From Adenophora triphylla var. japonica (lineage: Eukaryota; Streptophyta; Magnoliopsida; Asterales; Campanulaceae), in the NCBI GenBank assembly GCA_022495995.1, contig JAFEMH010002436.1, positions 62,001-126,000 on the forward strand: 64,000 nt of DNA. The letters run 5' to 3'. Both the position numbers and the translations under genes were made by a program. Below are positions 45,017 to 57,133 of the stretch, piece after piece. The notes under the pieces are model-generated. The model ran no database searches and had not been told where the DNA came from. It saw only the letters and a list, made by a program, of their open reading frames with translations. How positions within the stretch are numbered: position 1 is the stretch's first letter; each line of letters begins with the position of its first letter.

Positions 45017-45945
45017 TGATGCTACCAAAAAGATCGAATCAGCCCAAATCCAGTGGTCAATTGTACTCTGGCGATTGAATAGCCTGAAAAGGAAACATGA
45101 AACGTAAACTAAGACGGGGCATCTCCGGCGAAGGCCCTCTGACGTGAGAGTAAGTTTTTGTTTAGAGAGAGAGAAATCAATTTGAAAGAGTTTAGGGTCA
45201 AAGAGATAATATACCAAAATATGTGAATTATGGCTTGTATTTATATGTTTAGCAATGTATAATCCATGTTGAATTGGATTGCTAAGAGATAAGATAGAAA
45301 TCCTAAGAGGATTATATTTGATGAGTCCCTGTTGGACCTGAATTTGTATGTGAGGTGATTATAATCCTATAGGAAATATAACTGCTCAATGACCCACTTT
45401 GAATAGGACTAGATAACTGCCATTCTGCAAGTATACCGGGGAGGTCTCTCTTTGTCGTCAAGGGAGGTCTCCTCGTCCTTGGAGGGAGGTCTCCTCGTCG
45501 TCAAGGGAGGTCTCCTCGTCGTCAAGGGATGTCTCCTCGTCCTTGGAGGGAGGTCTCCTCGTCATCAAGGGAGCTCACCTCATCCTCGGAGGGAGGTCTC
45601 CTCGTCATTAAGGGAGCTCACCTCGTCCTCGGAGGGAGGTCTCCTCGTCGTCAAGGGAGGTCTCCTCATCCTCAAGGGAGGTCTCCTCGTCATCAAGGGA
45701 GCTCACCTCTTCCTCGGAAGGATATCTCCTCATCCTTAGAAAGAGGTCTCCTCGTCATTGAGACTTGGTCATTTCGCCTACTACGTCTAGGTCGACCTAG
45801 GGGAATGACGAGAAAGCTTGGTTCGAGGAAGGTAGAGAATCCCATTCCCTTCCTCGTACATCATACTAAGGATTATGTTTAGGGTCCAATCCACTTGGGC
45901 CTTGCCCGGACTAGCCCAAGTTTGTATCTCAATTTATACCGTTCA
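45017..45945 (-). mobile_element. 3' LTR of a Tat-type element (minus strand)
   Basis: On the minus strand it starts TGAACGGTATAAATTG and ends GGTAGCATCA. The LTR at 60323-60982 shares these ends (TGAACGG...GCATCA) and the inner segment CTTACTCTCACGT..CGCCGGAGA. A TATA-like box lies at about 45240-45250. The polypurine tract AAGTCGGGGGGCCAC (minus) adjoins at 45946-45960. Its U3 contains the minisatellite at 45436-45770 and the 14-bp palindrome CTAGGTCGACCTAG at 45787-45800. Confidence 0.75.
45436..45770. repeat. Minisatellite of ~21-25 bp units inside the LTR
   Basis: About fourteen copies of GGGAGGTCTCCTCGTCRTCAA and variants (GGAGGGAGGTCTCCTCGTC, GGGAGCTCACCTC). It gives repetitive Ser/Arg/Gly-rich frames on the plus strand, which I reject as genes. 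Confidence 0.92.
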
Positions 45946-46079
45946 GTGGCCCCCCGACTTCCTAGCTCGGCTATGCCGCAGAGGAAGTGAGATCTACCTC
46001 AGTTTATAAGAATACGAACAGGTGTCACGTGGCAAGTGTCGCTTCAATATCCACCAGTTTAATAGTACAATGATGAGGC

Positions 46080-47370
46080 ATGGTGCACGATTCCTTACAG
46101 CGTCTTGGAACTCCACCAAGGGCATTAAATGTTAGGGAAAGGACGGCATTTGACCCGTATTCGACCCGATTTCAACCCGGATTTGGGGGGATGAATGAAG
46201 AAGACATTGAGGTGTCACATGCCGAGGGAGCCAACCAACCTGAGATTCCCCAAGGATCAACCCCTCAAGGCGAGGTGACCATAGTTGACGGCCAAGCTCC
46301 AACCGAGGAGGTCAACGCCTTAAAGAGGGGCTCTGCACCCAAGCGCCCAAGGGAGGCAGAGGTGGTCGATTCCTCGAAGAAGGCAGCCTCTATTTCCTCG
46401 ACTAGACTTTATGCCAAACATGTTAAAATCATGTGCTGAGGCCGATTAGTTTGTCCAGGAGGCAAAGGAGGTGCCAATCCTCAAGGGCATGGATCTTCTA
46501 TCCCGCGAAGGGTGGAATCAGATGGTTGGTCAGGCTGTCATCTGCAGATCCTTCAACGAGGATTATGCAGAGTAGATGAAGGTTGCCAGGCCTATTATCG
46601 ACCATCCTACTATTAGGAAGGGCCTCCTGTTAGCCGAGGCTTCTTCTTCGTCCATTACTTTGATTTTACTGATAATTTTTTTTTCCTTTGCTGTGAATTA
46701 GCTTGCTTCAGTTTCGGCATATGAGGCCATCTAATACAAGGCGGTTGAGACCCATGATAAAAAACTTGAGGAGCAAGAGCTCAGAGATAAAGAGGCTCTA
46801 AAGGAGGCTTTTGAGTTCCTCAAGCAGCTTCGAGTTGATGATGATGCCTTCAAGGTGACCAGGGATGAGGCCGAGGAAGAGAAACGAGTTGCCAAGGAGG
46901 CATTAACTCGTGCTGAAGAGGCCGTCATGCTGAAGGAGGCTGCGATGGCCAGATTGAAGGAGGAGAAGGAGGCTGCTTTAAAGGAGGCCGAGGAGGCAGC
47001 GACTTCTCGTCTATAGGTGGAGGCAAGCATTCTATCCAAGGAGGAGAGTGCCATTGCTCGTTACAAATCCAACCCGGCTTTTAACAAAGCAGTGGACGAG
47101 AAGATGGCCACCATGTTCATAGATGGCTACATGTACCTGACCAGGAGGGCTATGGCAGACACATCCGTCTCCTTCGACCTGGAGAGGATAGCTAGGTAGA
47201 TTTGCCAAGATGCCTATGACGAGGAAGCCCGCAAGCTGCACTACCTCGTCCCATATTCTGAAAATGCCCTTCAGATGAGTGCCACACTAGATGCTGAGGC
47301 TGACCGACCTGCTTGGATTCCTCTTGCTATCGATCCCCAAAATATTAACACCATTATAAAATAATTGAGG
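46080..47370 (+). pseudogene. Antisense ORF (aORF-type) of the Tat element, coiled-coil half
   Basis: Lies next to a minus-strand 3' LTR but is coded on the plus strand, as in the antisense extra ORFs known from Tat-lineage retrotransposons. The piece 46080-46439 is a charged linker. An intron-like acceptor (T-rich tract then GAATTAG) precedes 46703. After it comes a Glu/Lys/Ala-rich coiled coil (EEKRVAKEALTRAEEAVMLK) and then YKSNPAFNKAVDEKMATMF, a region typical of these proteins. At least three in-frame stops. Function of the family unknown. Confidence 0.65.
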
Positions 47371-48832
47371 TCAAAGAATTTGGGAGGGAAAAAAAATCAT
47401 AAATTAAGGCATCCAGTCAAAAGCACTTGATGTTGATTTCAATGTCTAATATCTATATTTATGCCGCGAACGTAAATCACTAAAATACCCTCGACAGATT
47501 TCCAAATTTAAGCACTTGATGTTAACGTTTTTTAGCGCAAAATTTCCATTTTGGTCACTTTCTTGCTTTTAATATAGTATAGATATAGATATAGATTAGA
47601 GTCTTGGAGTTTGAGAATGTCAATAAATTAAAAGAAAAAATAATATTTTAGAACCATCTATGTGTTGGAGGAAAATGTTAGCACTAGATTGCACTTGTGC
47701 CTTTATAGATATAGTTTAGGAAAGTAGCCGCAGGCTATCAACCATTGTATCTTCTGAAGGTATCTATAACGACAGGTTGGTATGCCCTGACGTTTGTTTT
47801 GTTTGGCAAAACTAATATTTTGGTGACCCATCTATAGAACTATAGGCCAATTTCCAATGTTTTCATATTTTTTTCATAATCCTCACTGAACATTTATGTT
47901 ATTTCAATGTCACTACTTCGTCCAATAAATCATTAAAAAGTCTAACAAAAGTTAGTTATAAGGTTAAGTTTTTGATGTTTATAGATTGGCACTTTGACAC
48001 TTCAGAGAAAATAGCTTTCTATTATGTACATTTGCATTTTGAGAACACATAATCTTTTTTTTTTTTTTTAAAACCATTTGTTATAGATTGGCATTTGACA
48101 CTTTCAATGTTCAAACTGAAATGTCTGGAAAGTTTAAAAGAAATGTCAAAATTGATATTAGAGATATCAATTTTCATATTAAAACTCATCAAATATCTGC
48201 TTCAAAACAAAACAATAGAATTACATATTTTAAAATTAAGATGAAAGAAATGGAGCGGCTAGGAACAACACAGGAACAGAAAAATGACTGATATGAGTCC
48301 TGATGCTATCACACCAATACTAGCACCAACAGTAAACAGCAGCGAAAATGAATAAATTAAAATGAAATGAACAAAGGAACTAACACTCATCTACATAAAT
48401 TTGCTGTAGACAATAAAACTTCTCTTATTAAACTTCTTTTGAATCGAATACACAAATGCAAACTAATAGAGATAAAAATAACCAAACTACTCTCACAAAA
48501 ACAGACACACGCTTAAGAGAGAATTCTTCAGCCTTTATACTCTGTAAAAACCGTGTGTAGAAAATGAGGAATGATCCTCATATTTATAGCAAAGGAGTCT
48601 TTAGATGTGGATAATTGAAGCTTGGAATTTATCTGTTCAATTTAATCTTCTTTATCCCTTTTATCTACTCAGCACTTCTTAAACCATGAACCAAAATATC
48701 CAAAACATCCAAACAAACCAAAATAAACATCACCATAGTTCCTACTGTAATTAAAAACCGACAGACATAAAGTTTAAAATTGTTTTTGAAACTTAAATCC
48801 ACCATATAACAATAAGATCAGAAGGACTTCAT
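47371..48832. other. Unassigned DNA between two Tat-type fragments
   Basis: No conserved protein. Holds the second 113-bp repeat (47595-47707), an A/T-rich stretch, and near 48569-48590 a minus-strand TATA-like box (CTATAAATATGAGG) that may belong to an unrecognised LTR fragment. The frame 48088-48291 shows no family features. Confidence 0.4.
47595..47707. repeat. 113-bp direct repeat, right copy
   Basis: Partner of 44758-44870. The two copies enclose 2,724 bp containing the Tat-type 3' LTR and its antisense ORF. Preceded by TATAGATATAGATATAG. Confidence 0.85.
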
Positions 48833-49178
48833 TCAGAAGCCCTTGTCCCAACTCTGCCTTCCTTGATCCATCTCTGCTCTGGTTTCTTCAAGAAGCTCCC
48901 ACCTAAACTCCTGGCTTATGTCTTGAAAAGCACGGCTTGAGCTAGCTCCCCCTTTTTGAGCAGATAAGCTTTCTCGAGCAGCCAGCAACTTGTTTTGCCT
49001 GGTGGACATCTCCTTGAACTGGACTCTTACATTGAGCATTGTTCTTTCCAGAAACTTGATTTCTTCAGTGTATACATCCATTGGGTCAATAGGTGGTATT
49101 GGAGATGCTGGCACATCATCCCCAACATCTCCAATGTCATCTTCCTCACCATCATGCACTTCAATAACAGGGTCATCA
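48833..49178 (-). pseudogene. C-terminal exon of the second antisense ORF, beyond the CACTA insertion
   Basis: Frame continuing DDPVIEVHDGEEDDIGD, then a coiled coil (MLNVRVQFKEMSTRQNKLLA) and a stop after WDKGF at 48833. It is the natural continuation of the ORF at 57134-59815 once the CACTA element between is disregarded. An acidic stretch followed by a coiled-coil end suits the family. Confidence 0.72.
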
Positions 49179-49199
49179 CACTATAAGAAACAGGCTTAT

Positions 49200-49760
49200 T
49201 TACGGCGGATTTTAACTGCCCTATATAGAACGCGCCCCGCCGTATATGTTATTTACGGCGGACAATCCTCCGTATATATGGCACCGTATAAAACATCGTC
49301 GTATATAGTATTTACGGTGGTATATCCACCGTAAATACTATATACGGCAGATATACAACCTCCGTATATATTTGTAAATATATACGGCGGCTTATGGGCC
49401 GCCTTATAAAGGTAAATACAAATACACCGTATATATAACAGACGTATTTGAGGAAGGTTTTTACGGCGGTTATATACCGCCGTATATGATGAAAAATAGA
49501 CGAGTCGTCCAGTATAGAACGAGTCATCCCATTTGCACTCCACCCAGATTCCCTCGTCCCCCTTTGGGGACGAGTCGTCCATGATGCTTTTATACGGCAG
49601 ATTTAGGGTTCCGCCGTTAATGATTTGTTATGAGACGAGTCGTCCACCAGGGCACGAGTCGTCCCATTTGCACCCCACCCAGGTTCCCTCGTCCCCCCTT
49701 TGGGCACGAGTCGTCTAATTCACTATTTACGACGGATTTTTGAACCGCCGTAAATAAATA
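49200..49760. repeat. Left subterminal repeats of the CACTA element
   Basis: At least ten copies of TACGGCGG in both orientations, often as back-to-back pairs around a short loop (for example TTTACGGCGG TTATATA CCGCCGTATA near 49460). Such subterminal motifs are known binding sites for the TNPA-type protein in En/Spm. A second set of words, GACGAGTCGTCC, is interspersed (49499, 49518, 49569, 49634, 49653, 49705), partly within a duplicated block of about 60 bp. Confidence 0.88.
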
Positions 49761-50059
49761 TATTTTTTTCCATCCAGCCCTATATAATTCACTTTCCCCA
49801 AAAATACACCCGCAAAAACCAAATTCAACCTGTACACACACAAATGCAACCTATATATAAACAAAAATACACCCGCAATCAATGTTTACAATCCACATAA
49901 TAACCATTAACACAAAATCAATGTTGAATGTATATACAACACAAAATAAACATAATAACCATTAACATGTAAAAAAAAGATAGTTGAATGTATCCAAAAC
50001 TCAATCAATGTTTAAAATCCACAACTTTGAGAAACATACCACCACCTATTCATTACTAC

Positions 50060-51240
50060 CTTTTCCACGTTGTTCCATAAAACAACGTTTCAAATCTTCT
50101 ATTTGTTGTTGAAACTGTTGGCGTTGCTCCTCAAGTTGCCTTTCAAGATCTGTTTTGACGGATGACACCGTCTCCTGATGTTCAGCAATACGGGCTGCAG
50201 AAGCGCTCTAAGAAGTTGAGGCTTTACCAAACACCCTAGTTTTGGTAACACCGCCTCCCATACATCGCACTCTCCCATGGTCATCATTTCCCATCAAATC
50301 TGTAAATATCTTTTCTCGATTGCTGGGAGAGTTTTGTTCCTCCTCTGGTAGCTCTTCAATTGCATCATTAAACGTTACCTGTAACAAAAATAACATGTTC
50401 AATATAAATGTTTTAACTTTAATTAATATTATGAAAATGAAGTTAGAAATGAAAAAAGTATTCTAAACAAGAACAAAACTGAAACAGAAAAGGTTGAAAC
50501 TTTAACTTACGATCATACGAGAGGTGGTGTCATCTGCAGCCGTTTTGCCCGTACGCGTAGCTATGAACAAGCTTACGCGATCAGTTGGTAATCCCTCGTC
50601 TACTCTCTACCATTTATAATAGAATTATTTGACCAAAAAAATATATTTATAAACGATACAAAAAGAAACATTAATTGACAACTGAGAACTAAATTGAACG
50701 ATGACAAACCTCTTTTATGACAGTGGAATGGGACTTTTTTCCAGTCCTGTTCAGGCACTCTTGCTTTTCTCGATTCGCTTGATTTATTTGTGATAATTCC
50801 TGGAAAAAAAAAGATAATATTAGTATTAATTTGACTACTTATATAAGACATTCACGATAATAGATTGAGATTAATTTGAAATATACCCGAGCCTTATCTG
50901 TACCCCACATTGCAACAAGTTCAGCCCATTAACCCGCAACGCACGCATGGGGTGGGTGAGCCAATGCGTCCCGGTCGGATTCATACCTCAAATACATGAA
51001 TTTCACATGACATTTCCATATTACAAAGTCATAATCATAAATGTGAGTAAAATTGGATAGTAAGCAAATGAGATCTAAACAAATGCATATTACAAGTAAA
51101 TAAAGTCGTCTGTTGCATACTTATTATATGCTGTCTCACCTGATATTTCCAGTCACGCCATTGTTTATTGAGAGCAAGATTCATAACTAAGTTATACTCC
51201 GGAGGCGCATTTGTATTATCCTATATACACAATTCAACAA
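50060..51240 (-). pseudogene. Transposase_24-type (TNPA-like) gene of the CACTA element
   Basis: Reconstructed from several exons in the minus direction: APPEYNLVMNLALNKQWRDW near 51150-51220, WAELVAMWGTDKAR near 50890-50930, LSQINQANREKQECLNRTGK near 50710-50800, then 50208-50402 with the family block TDLMGNDDHGRVRCMGGGVT and a Gln-rich coiled-coil tail (LEEQRQQFQQQIEDLK) ending near 50060. This matches the plant Ptta/En/Spm accessory protein family. In-frame stops at 50929-50931 and 50218-50220 disable it. Exon edges are approximate. Confidence 0.78.
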
Positions 51241-51555
51241 AGAAAAAGAACAATTGTTAGAGAATTATAAGACTTTTGACTACTTACTAGAGATTTATGT
51301 AAGGAATATGGATTACAACTTACTAGAACGACTCTGTATATAGTAAGCAAATAAGATCTAGACAAATTTTAGTAATAACATTGTCTTAGTAAATAGTAAG
51401 CAAATAAGATCTAAACAAATACATATTATATAGAAGTAACAATATTAATATTCAACCATACAAAAATAACAAGTTTGATTGAAACATGAAACATAAGTAA
51501 TAACATTGTCTTAGTAAATAGTAAACAAATAAGATCTAAACAAATACTACTCAAA

Positions 51556-54500
51556 CTAATCATCATTATTATTGGCCATATCAACATCATCATTATCGGT
51601 CATATCAACATCAACATCATTGATATTAGTAGTTTCAATCTCGACCCCATCAACTCCCTCTCGCACCCACGATGCTTCTTCGTTAGCAACATTTTCATCC
51701 AGATTTTGTGAGCAAAATGGTACCAATTGTGGAATCGAATCTGAAACTTGTTTATCATCATTTGAATATATGTCAAAACTATCTCTTGGTATAATCCTCA
51801 TCACAACTTTACAATCACTTTTTATAGGATCTTTAACATACCAAACTTGCTCAGCTTGAGATGCTAATATGAATGGTTCACCACCAACTCGATTATCCTT
51901 ATACAACTTGTGATTGAAGTTTACAAGAGTAAATTTTTGCTCATCTTCCATCTTGCATGTCCGGTTATCAACCCAATCACATTTAAACAATATAAATCTT
52001 ATTGAGTTGCTATAACGAATTTTAAGGATCTAAATCAACTCCCCATAGAAGTTAACGTCCCCTACAATGGGATTATTATCCTTTCGGCTTGCAAAACTTG
52101 TCACACTTGCATTTAGCATGACTCCACTATTTTGAGTTTTCCTACGTCTATCGACATCCTTCACTCGAAATCGAAAACCATGTATTATGTAAGACTTATA
52201 CCGCCTCGCATCCATATGAGGACCCAATGCAAGACTTATAATTCTTTCGGGCACTACATCTTTTGTCGTGCATACCTTTTATAAAAAAACAAAATTTAAT
52301 AAGAAAATATTTAAAACGATAAATTGAAAGTATCATATGAAAGTGGTTTCATACTTACATAATCCTTAAACCAGCTAACAAACTTATCATTATGTTCTTT
52401 CTCTATAAGATGTCGTTGATTACGAGGTAGTGTCTCCCTCAAATGTGCCCGATGCATTCTGAGCAGATTGAAAATATGAATTAAGTATTAATTTAAAATA
52501 TAAAAAGATATAAGGAATGTAAGCCTCATGTAAGGAATCACTTACTCTAGGTATTGTTCAACATCTTCAGTATTGAAAAGCACATATCTATGCGCTTGTA
52601 CTCGTGTGAAGTAATCAAGGGTAATTACCTCTTCTTTTCCTACAAAGCGGCCTAACTCATCACCTTCATCATCATTTCTTCTAGGACGATTGGACTTTGT
52701 CTCAATGTCATCCAAATATTGCGTACAAAAAGTCATGCATTCTTCAGCCACAATTGCCTTAGCTATGGAGGACTCGGGGTGGGCTCGATTTCGAACATAT
52801 AATTTTAATGTAAGTAGAAACCTACAAAAACATTTACTTATGCTAAACCAGATGTAAAACGGAATTTAACTTTTTTCAAAGTAAATTTAATATGGATGTA
52901 CCTCTCTACCGGATACATCCAATGAAATTGTATTGGGCCTGCTAGTAAGGCGTCCTCGGCTAAATGCACCGGCAAGTGCTCCATAACATCAAAGAAAGCT
53001 GGTGAGAATATTTTCTCGAGAGTGCATAGTGTGACAGCCATCCGATCTTGTATCTTTTCGAGATCAGCAAGTGTATTCACCTTTGAGGATAATTGCCTAA
53101 AGAAATTTGCCAACTCAATGATGGCTTTTACAACAGAAGTAGGCAACGCTTTTCGAACAGCTAAAGGGAGTAGTTGTTTGAGCAAAATATGACTATCATG
53201 GCTCTTAAGTTCCCAAATAGCTCTTTCCTCTAGATGTTCACAACGAGATATGTTTGACGAGTAGCCATCAGGGACTTTGACTCCCTTTAGAACTTTCAAG
53301 AATGTGTCTTTATGCTTCTTACTCATTGTGAACTGAGCCGGAGGCATAATTTCTTTGCCAGATGGAAGCGTTTGTAGATGCAATGGTTTCTAAATGTTCA
53401 TCTCTTTTAGGTCTTTTCTTCCTTTATCATTATCTTTTGATTTCCCCGCAGTACCTAACAGAGTATGTAGCACATTATCACACACATTTTTTTCAATGTG
53501 CATAACATCAAGATTATGACGAACATGATTATTTGCCCAATATGGCAACTCAAAGAAGATACTCCTCTTTTTCCAATTGTGACACAACTTAGGAACCTTT
53601 CTTTTCTCTAACTTGGCTTGTTGCTTCTCACCCTCTTCTCTTTTCCTCTTTTTAATAACATATTCTATTTTATACTCTATTTCCATATTTTCAACTTGTT
53701 TAAGCAATTTTGTTCCAAACAATAACTTGGGCTTATCTCTCACTTCATGAGTACCATCAAAAGAGCTTTAATCCTTACGAAAAGCATGACTCCTAGGCAA
53801 GAAGCGTCGATGACCAATATAACAATACTTGCCACCATGATCCAACCACCGTGCTTGAGGTCTCACATTGCAACAAGGGCAAGCATATTCACCTTTAGTG
53901 CTCCATCCAGACAACATTGCATATGCAGGAAAGTCATTTATTGTCCATAATAGTGAAGCTCGTAAAGTAAATAACTCGTTCCTTGATGCATCATAAGTTG
54001 ATATACCATCTTCCCACAATTCCTTCAACTCATCAATTAACGGTTGGAGATACACATCTATCTTGTTGCTTGGCCCTTTTGGGCCTTGAGTAAGCACCGA
54101 CAAGAAGAAATATGGATGTTTCATGCATAACCAAGGTGGAAGATTGTATGGCATAAGCACAACCGGCCAAGTACTGTGAGATATAGTCATTGTTCTGAAA
54201 GGATTAAATCCGTCAGATGCTAATCCCAATCTAACATTCCGAATTTCACTTGAAAATAATGGATAACGTTCATCAAAACCCTTCCACGCACGAGAGTCTG
54301 CAGGATGCCTCAGCACACCATCGTCTATTCTTTTCTCGGCATGCCATCTTATGAGTGTCGCGGTCTTAGATGACCAATACAACCTTTGCAACCTTGGCTT
54401 TAAGGGAAAATACCATACTTTCTTCATCGCTACCTGCTTGGGAAGTTTATTCTTGCCACTTGTTTCCGCACCTTCACCGCTACCCCCTTCTTCTTGTTGC

Positions 54501-55234
54501 TTATATCTAGAGGCTCCACAAATTTCACATTTAGTAAGTTTTTCAGTTTCATTTCGAAACAACATACAATGATTAATGCACGTGTCCAATGTTTTATAAC
54601 TGAAACCCAAATCTGCAGTCATCTTGTACGCCTCACGATAGGAACTTGGCACTTTCGCTGACTGAGGCAATGCCCTAATGAAATTTTTTAATAAAGAAGT
54701 AAATCCCTTATCGGCCACTCGATAATTAGCCTTCCAGTGCATAAGTTCTACAATAAATGAGAGTATTGTAAACTTATCACACCCTTCCCACAAGGCTTGG
54801 TCAGCATCTCTCAAAAGTCTAAGAAACATTGCGGTGGCTGCATCTGATTGTACGATTTCTTCAATTCCTGGCTGGTTACTATCCGGCATACCCATCCCTT
54901 CATGTACCATTCGCCTCATACAATCTTGCACGCCCAATTCAATTTCAATGCCATCTTCAGTTGTCCTATCATTATTATCATTCTTATACGCCGAAATGTA
55001 CTCTTCCCCGTGCCTAGTCCAATTCTTGTAATCTTTTTGAAATCCCACTTCAATACAATGTGATTTCACGGTTGCACGGTCTTTTTGGTAACAATTTGGG
55101 CATTTTTTACAAGGACAATATATTTCTTTAACACCAACAGACTTTTTTGAGAATGCAAAATCGAGAAAGTTGTCAACCCCAGACATATACTCATTTGAAA
55201 TTCGATTACCCAAATCAATCCAACTTTTGTCCAT
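51556..55234 (-). pseudogene. TNP2-type CACTA transposase, nearly intact
   Basis: Starts MDKSWIDLGNR at 55234. The N-terminal Transpos_assoc region has a zinc-like set (YCPCKKCPNC). The Transposase_21 catalytic region includes ASDGFNPF, WSTKGEYACPCC and NLDVMHIEKNV; then comes a DUF4218-like region (52838-53383), and after introns a DUF4216-like C-terminus (FKCDWVDNRT). Introns with GT/AG edges: 52822-52901, 52459-52545 and 52276-52358. Three in-frame stops (53768-53770, 53390-53392, 52030-52032) but no frameshift across about 1,000 codons. It would cut and move the element if intact. Confidence 0.92.
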
Positions 55235-56820
55235 ATATGACTTGACTTGATATTTTTAACGTTAAAATACAACCTATATATAAGACCGATAGACACAAAT
55301 TTTAGAATAAAAATAAACTCATAAACAAACATAGTCTAAATATGTACAACTTTTGGCTCGATATAGATAATATACATTGTTGAAGCCTAGCCTATTAGTC
55401 GAGCTTGGGCCCATGATATAGTATAACCCCATGACAACATTCATTCGTTTCCTCTCTCACAAGCCCCCCTAATTGAGAAGCTAATTTAAGGAACTAGGTT
55501 GATGTGCAAAACAACATCTAGATTGCTAAAAAGATTATGTGCTTTATCAAGTTAGGGCGTGTGCGTGGACAGACTAAACATGAAAAGAGCTATACCGTTA
55601 ACTGTCCCCTAAACAGAGCAATGATAATATTATTTAGATTTACATTACAAAATACTATAAACCAAAAACAATGTAACAATGTTTAGTATAGTCAAGATTA
55701 TCTGTGGCTTGCTCAAAACAATGTAGTTCCTCCGTCCTAGATCGTAAGTGTCCGATACAAAGATTTGAAGAAGGTATTTGGCGTTTCCTTTAACATCCTC
55801 AAATTAATCTCAAGTAGATTAAATCGATGGAAGTGGTTTCATTTTCTATCTCAAAACCAAAAAGGGTACTGAATACAATTTGTTTAGAAACACTTTTTGG
55901 AAAGGGAAAGAGGATTCTCTTTTGCAATGTCTCTGATCGGAATTGACTCTGATCGGAATTGACACACTTGCTTGGAACCTGGAATCAAAGAGCATTCAAC
56001 TTTTTGAGACTTTCGGTTCATCCACGATCGCCATGTGCATTAGCTTGTACACATTCAATATGTTTACACGAGCTTAATCACATATCTAGAATTTATCCAT
56101 TACCAACACTCACTCTCAACTACCAAATCGCCATAATTTAGAACCGGCCATTCCCAAGGAAGTAAACCTACTCTAACAAAGATTCCAAATGAGCCAAGCC
56201 TCAAACATAAGCAGGGAAGCATATTAACAGGAGCCATAATGTTATTAAATTAGAGCACTATAATACAACAAGAACTTTGAAACACAATAGCTTCAATTCA
56301 TAGCTTATTAACTGACATGAACTAGATAAGACTTTCATGATTATATAAGTGTGCACAAAATTTAAAGAATGAAATCAAGAATAACACTGAACAGTTGCTT
56401 CAGTTCAAACAGAGACTGAAGCAATACCAACAACAACAACAGCAACATCAACAACAACTCACAACACCAAGAACAAAAAACCCAGAAATTAAAAGTAAAT
56501 TAGAAAAGGGGAAAGAAATGTATACCTGATTGTTTTTTATCGAAGAAATAAACGCTCAATTTCCCTGGCTGGAGGAGAGAGAGAGAGACTGGGATACGCT
56601 ATAGAGGAGAGAAAGAGAGACTGAGATACAGAGATCGAAGAAATCAACGCTCAGCAACACCACACCAAGAACAACAAAAACCAAAAATTAAAAGTAAATA
56701 CGCTATACCTACCTGCTGATTTGGTCACCGGCGTCGGAAATTCGTGCCCTGGCTATGGAGGAGAGAAAGAGAGACTGAGATAGAGATAGCGCGAAACTGA
56801 ATAGGGAAATTTGGGTTTCC
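55235..56820 (-). other. 5' region of the CACTA element (promoter and leader side)
   Basis: No protein recognised. Carries a direct duplication of about 200 bp (56450-56590 and 56650-56790 share CACCAAGAACAACAAAAACC and GGAGAGAAAGAGAGACTGAG) and GA-rich runs. It separates the transposase start from the right terminal repeats. Confidence 0.6.
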
Positions 56821-56824
56821 CGGT

Positions 56825-57118
56825 ATTTAATAACATTTACGGCGGATATTGTACACCGCCGTAAATATTGCATAATATTTACGGCGGACACGTGTCAGCC
56901 GCCGATAATAAGTACCTATATATGGCGGATATTTATATACCGCCGTATATAACTTCGATCTCATATACGTATATGCCCAATGTACGTGCATAACTTATTT
57001 ACGGCGGCCTCACCGCCGTATATATTATATATATACGGCGGTTGTGTATACCGCCGTATATAACTAATATATACGGCGGACGCGTGTCCACCGCCGTAAA
57101 TGAGCGCCGTAAATAGCC
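56825..57118. repeat. Right subterminal repeats of the CACTA element
   Basis: Five or six inverted pairs of TACGGCGG/CCGCCGTA with different short loops, for example CGGCGG-ATATTGTACA-CCGCCG at about 56841-56862 and TATACGGCGG-TTGTGTATA-CCGCCGTATA at about 57033-57061. Nearly all motifs are arranged as hairpins rather than singly. Confidence 0.88.
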
Positions 57119-57133
57119 TCCTTTCTTGTAGTG

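Larger units (their letters stand above)
49179..57133 (-). mobile_element. CACTA (En/Spm) DNA transposon, full length
   Basis: 7,955 bp with terminal inverted repeats CACTATAAGAAA and (right end, inverted) CACTACAAGAAA. Subterminal TTTACGGCGG/TATACGGCGG repeats occur at both ends. It has a TNP2-type transposase gene and a Transposase_24-type gene on the minus strand. It lies inside the antisense ORF of a Tat-type element. The 3-bp flanks (TCA, TTG) do not match as a target duplication, so one flank has changed. Confidence 0.95.

Noticed and set aside
45452..45882. Plus-strand frames of 95 and 117 residues, Ser/Arg/Gly-rich
   Set aside because: They translate the 21-25 bp minisatellite in two frames, with no conserved domain.
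46731..47054. Minus-strand 107-residue Ser/Ala-rich frame
   Set aside because: It is the complement of the Glu/Lys-rich coiled-coil ORF on the plus strand.
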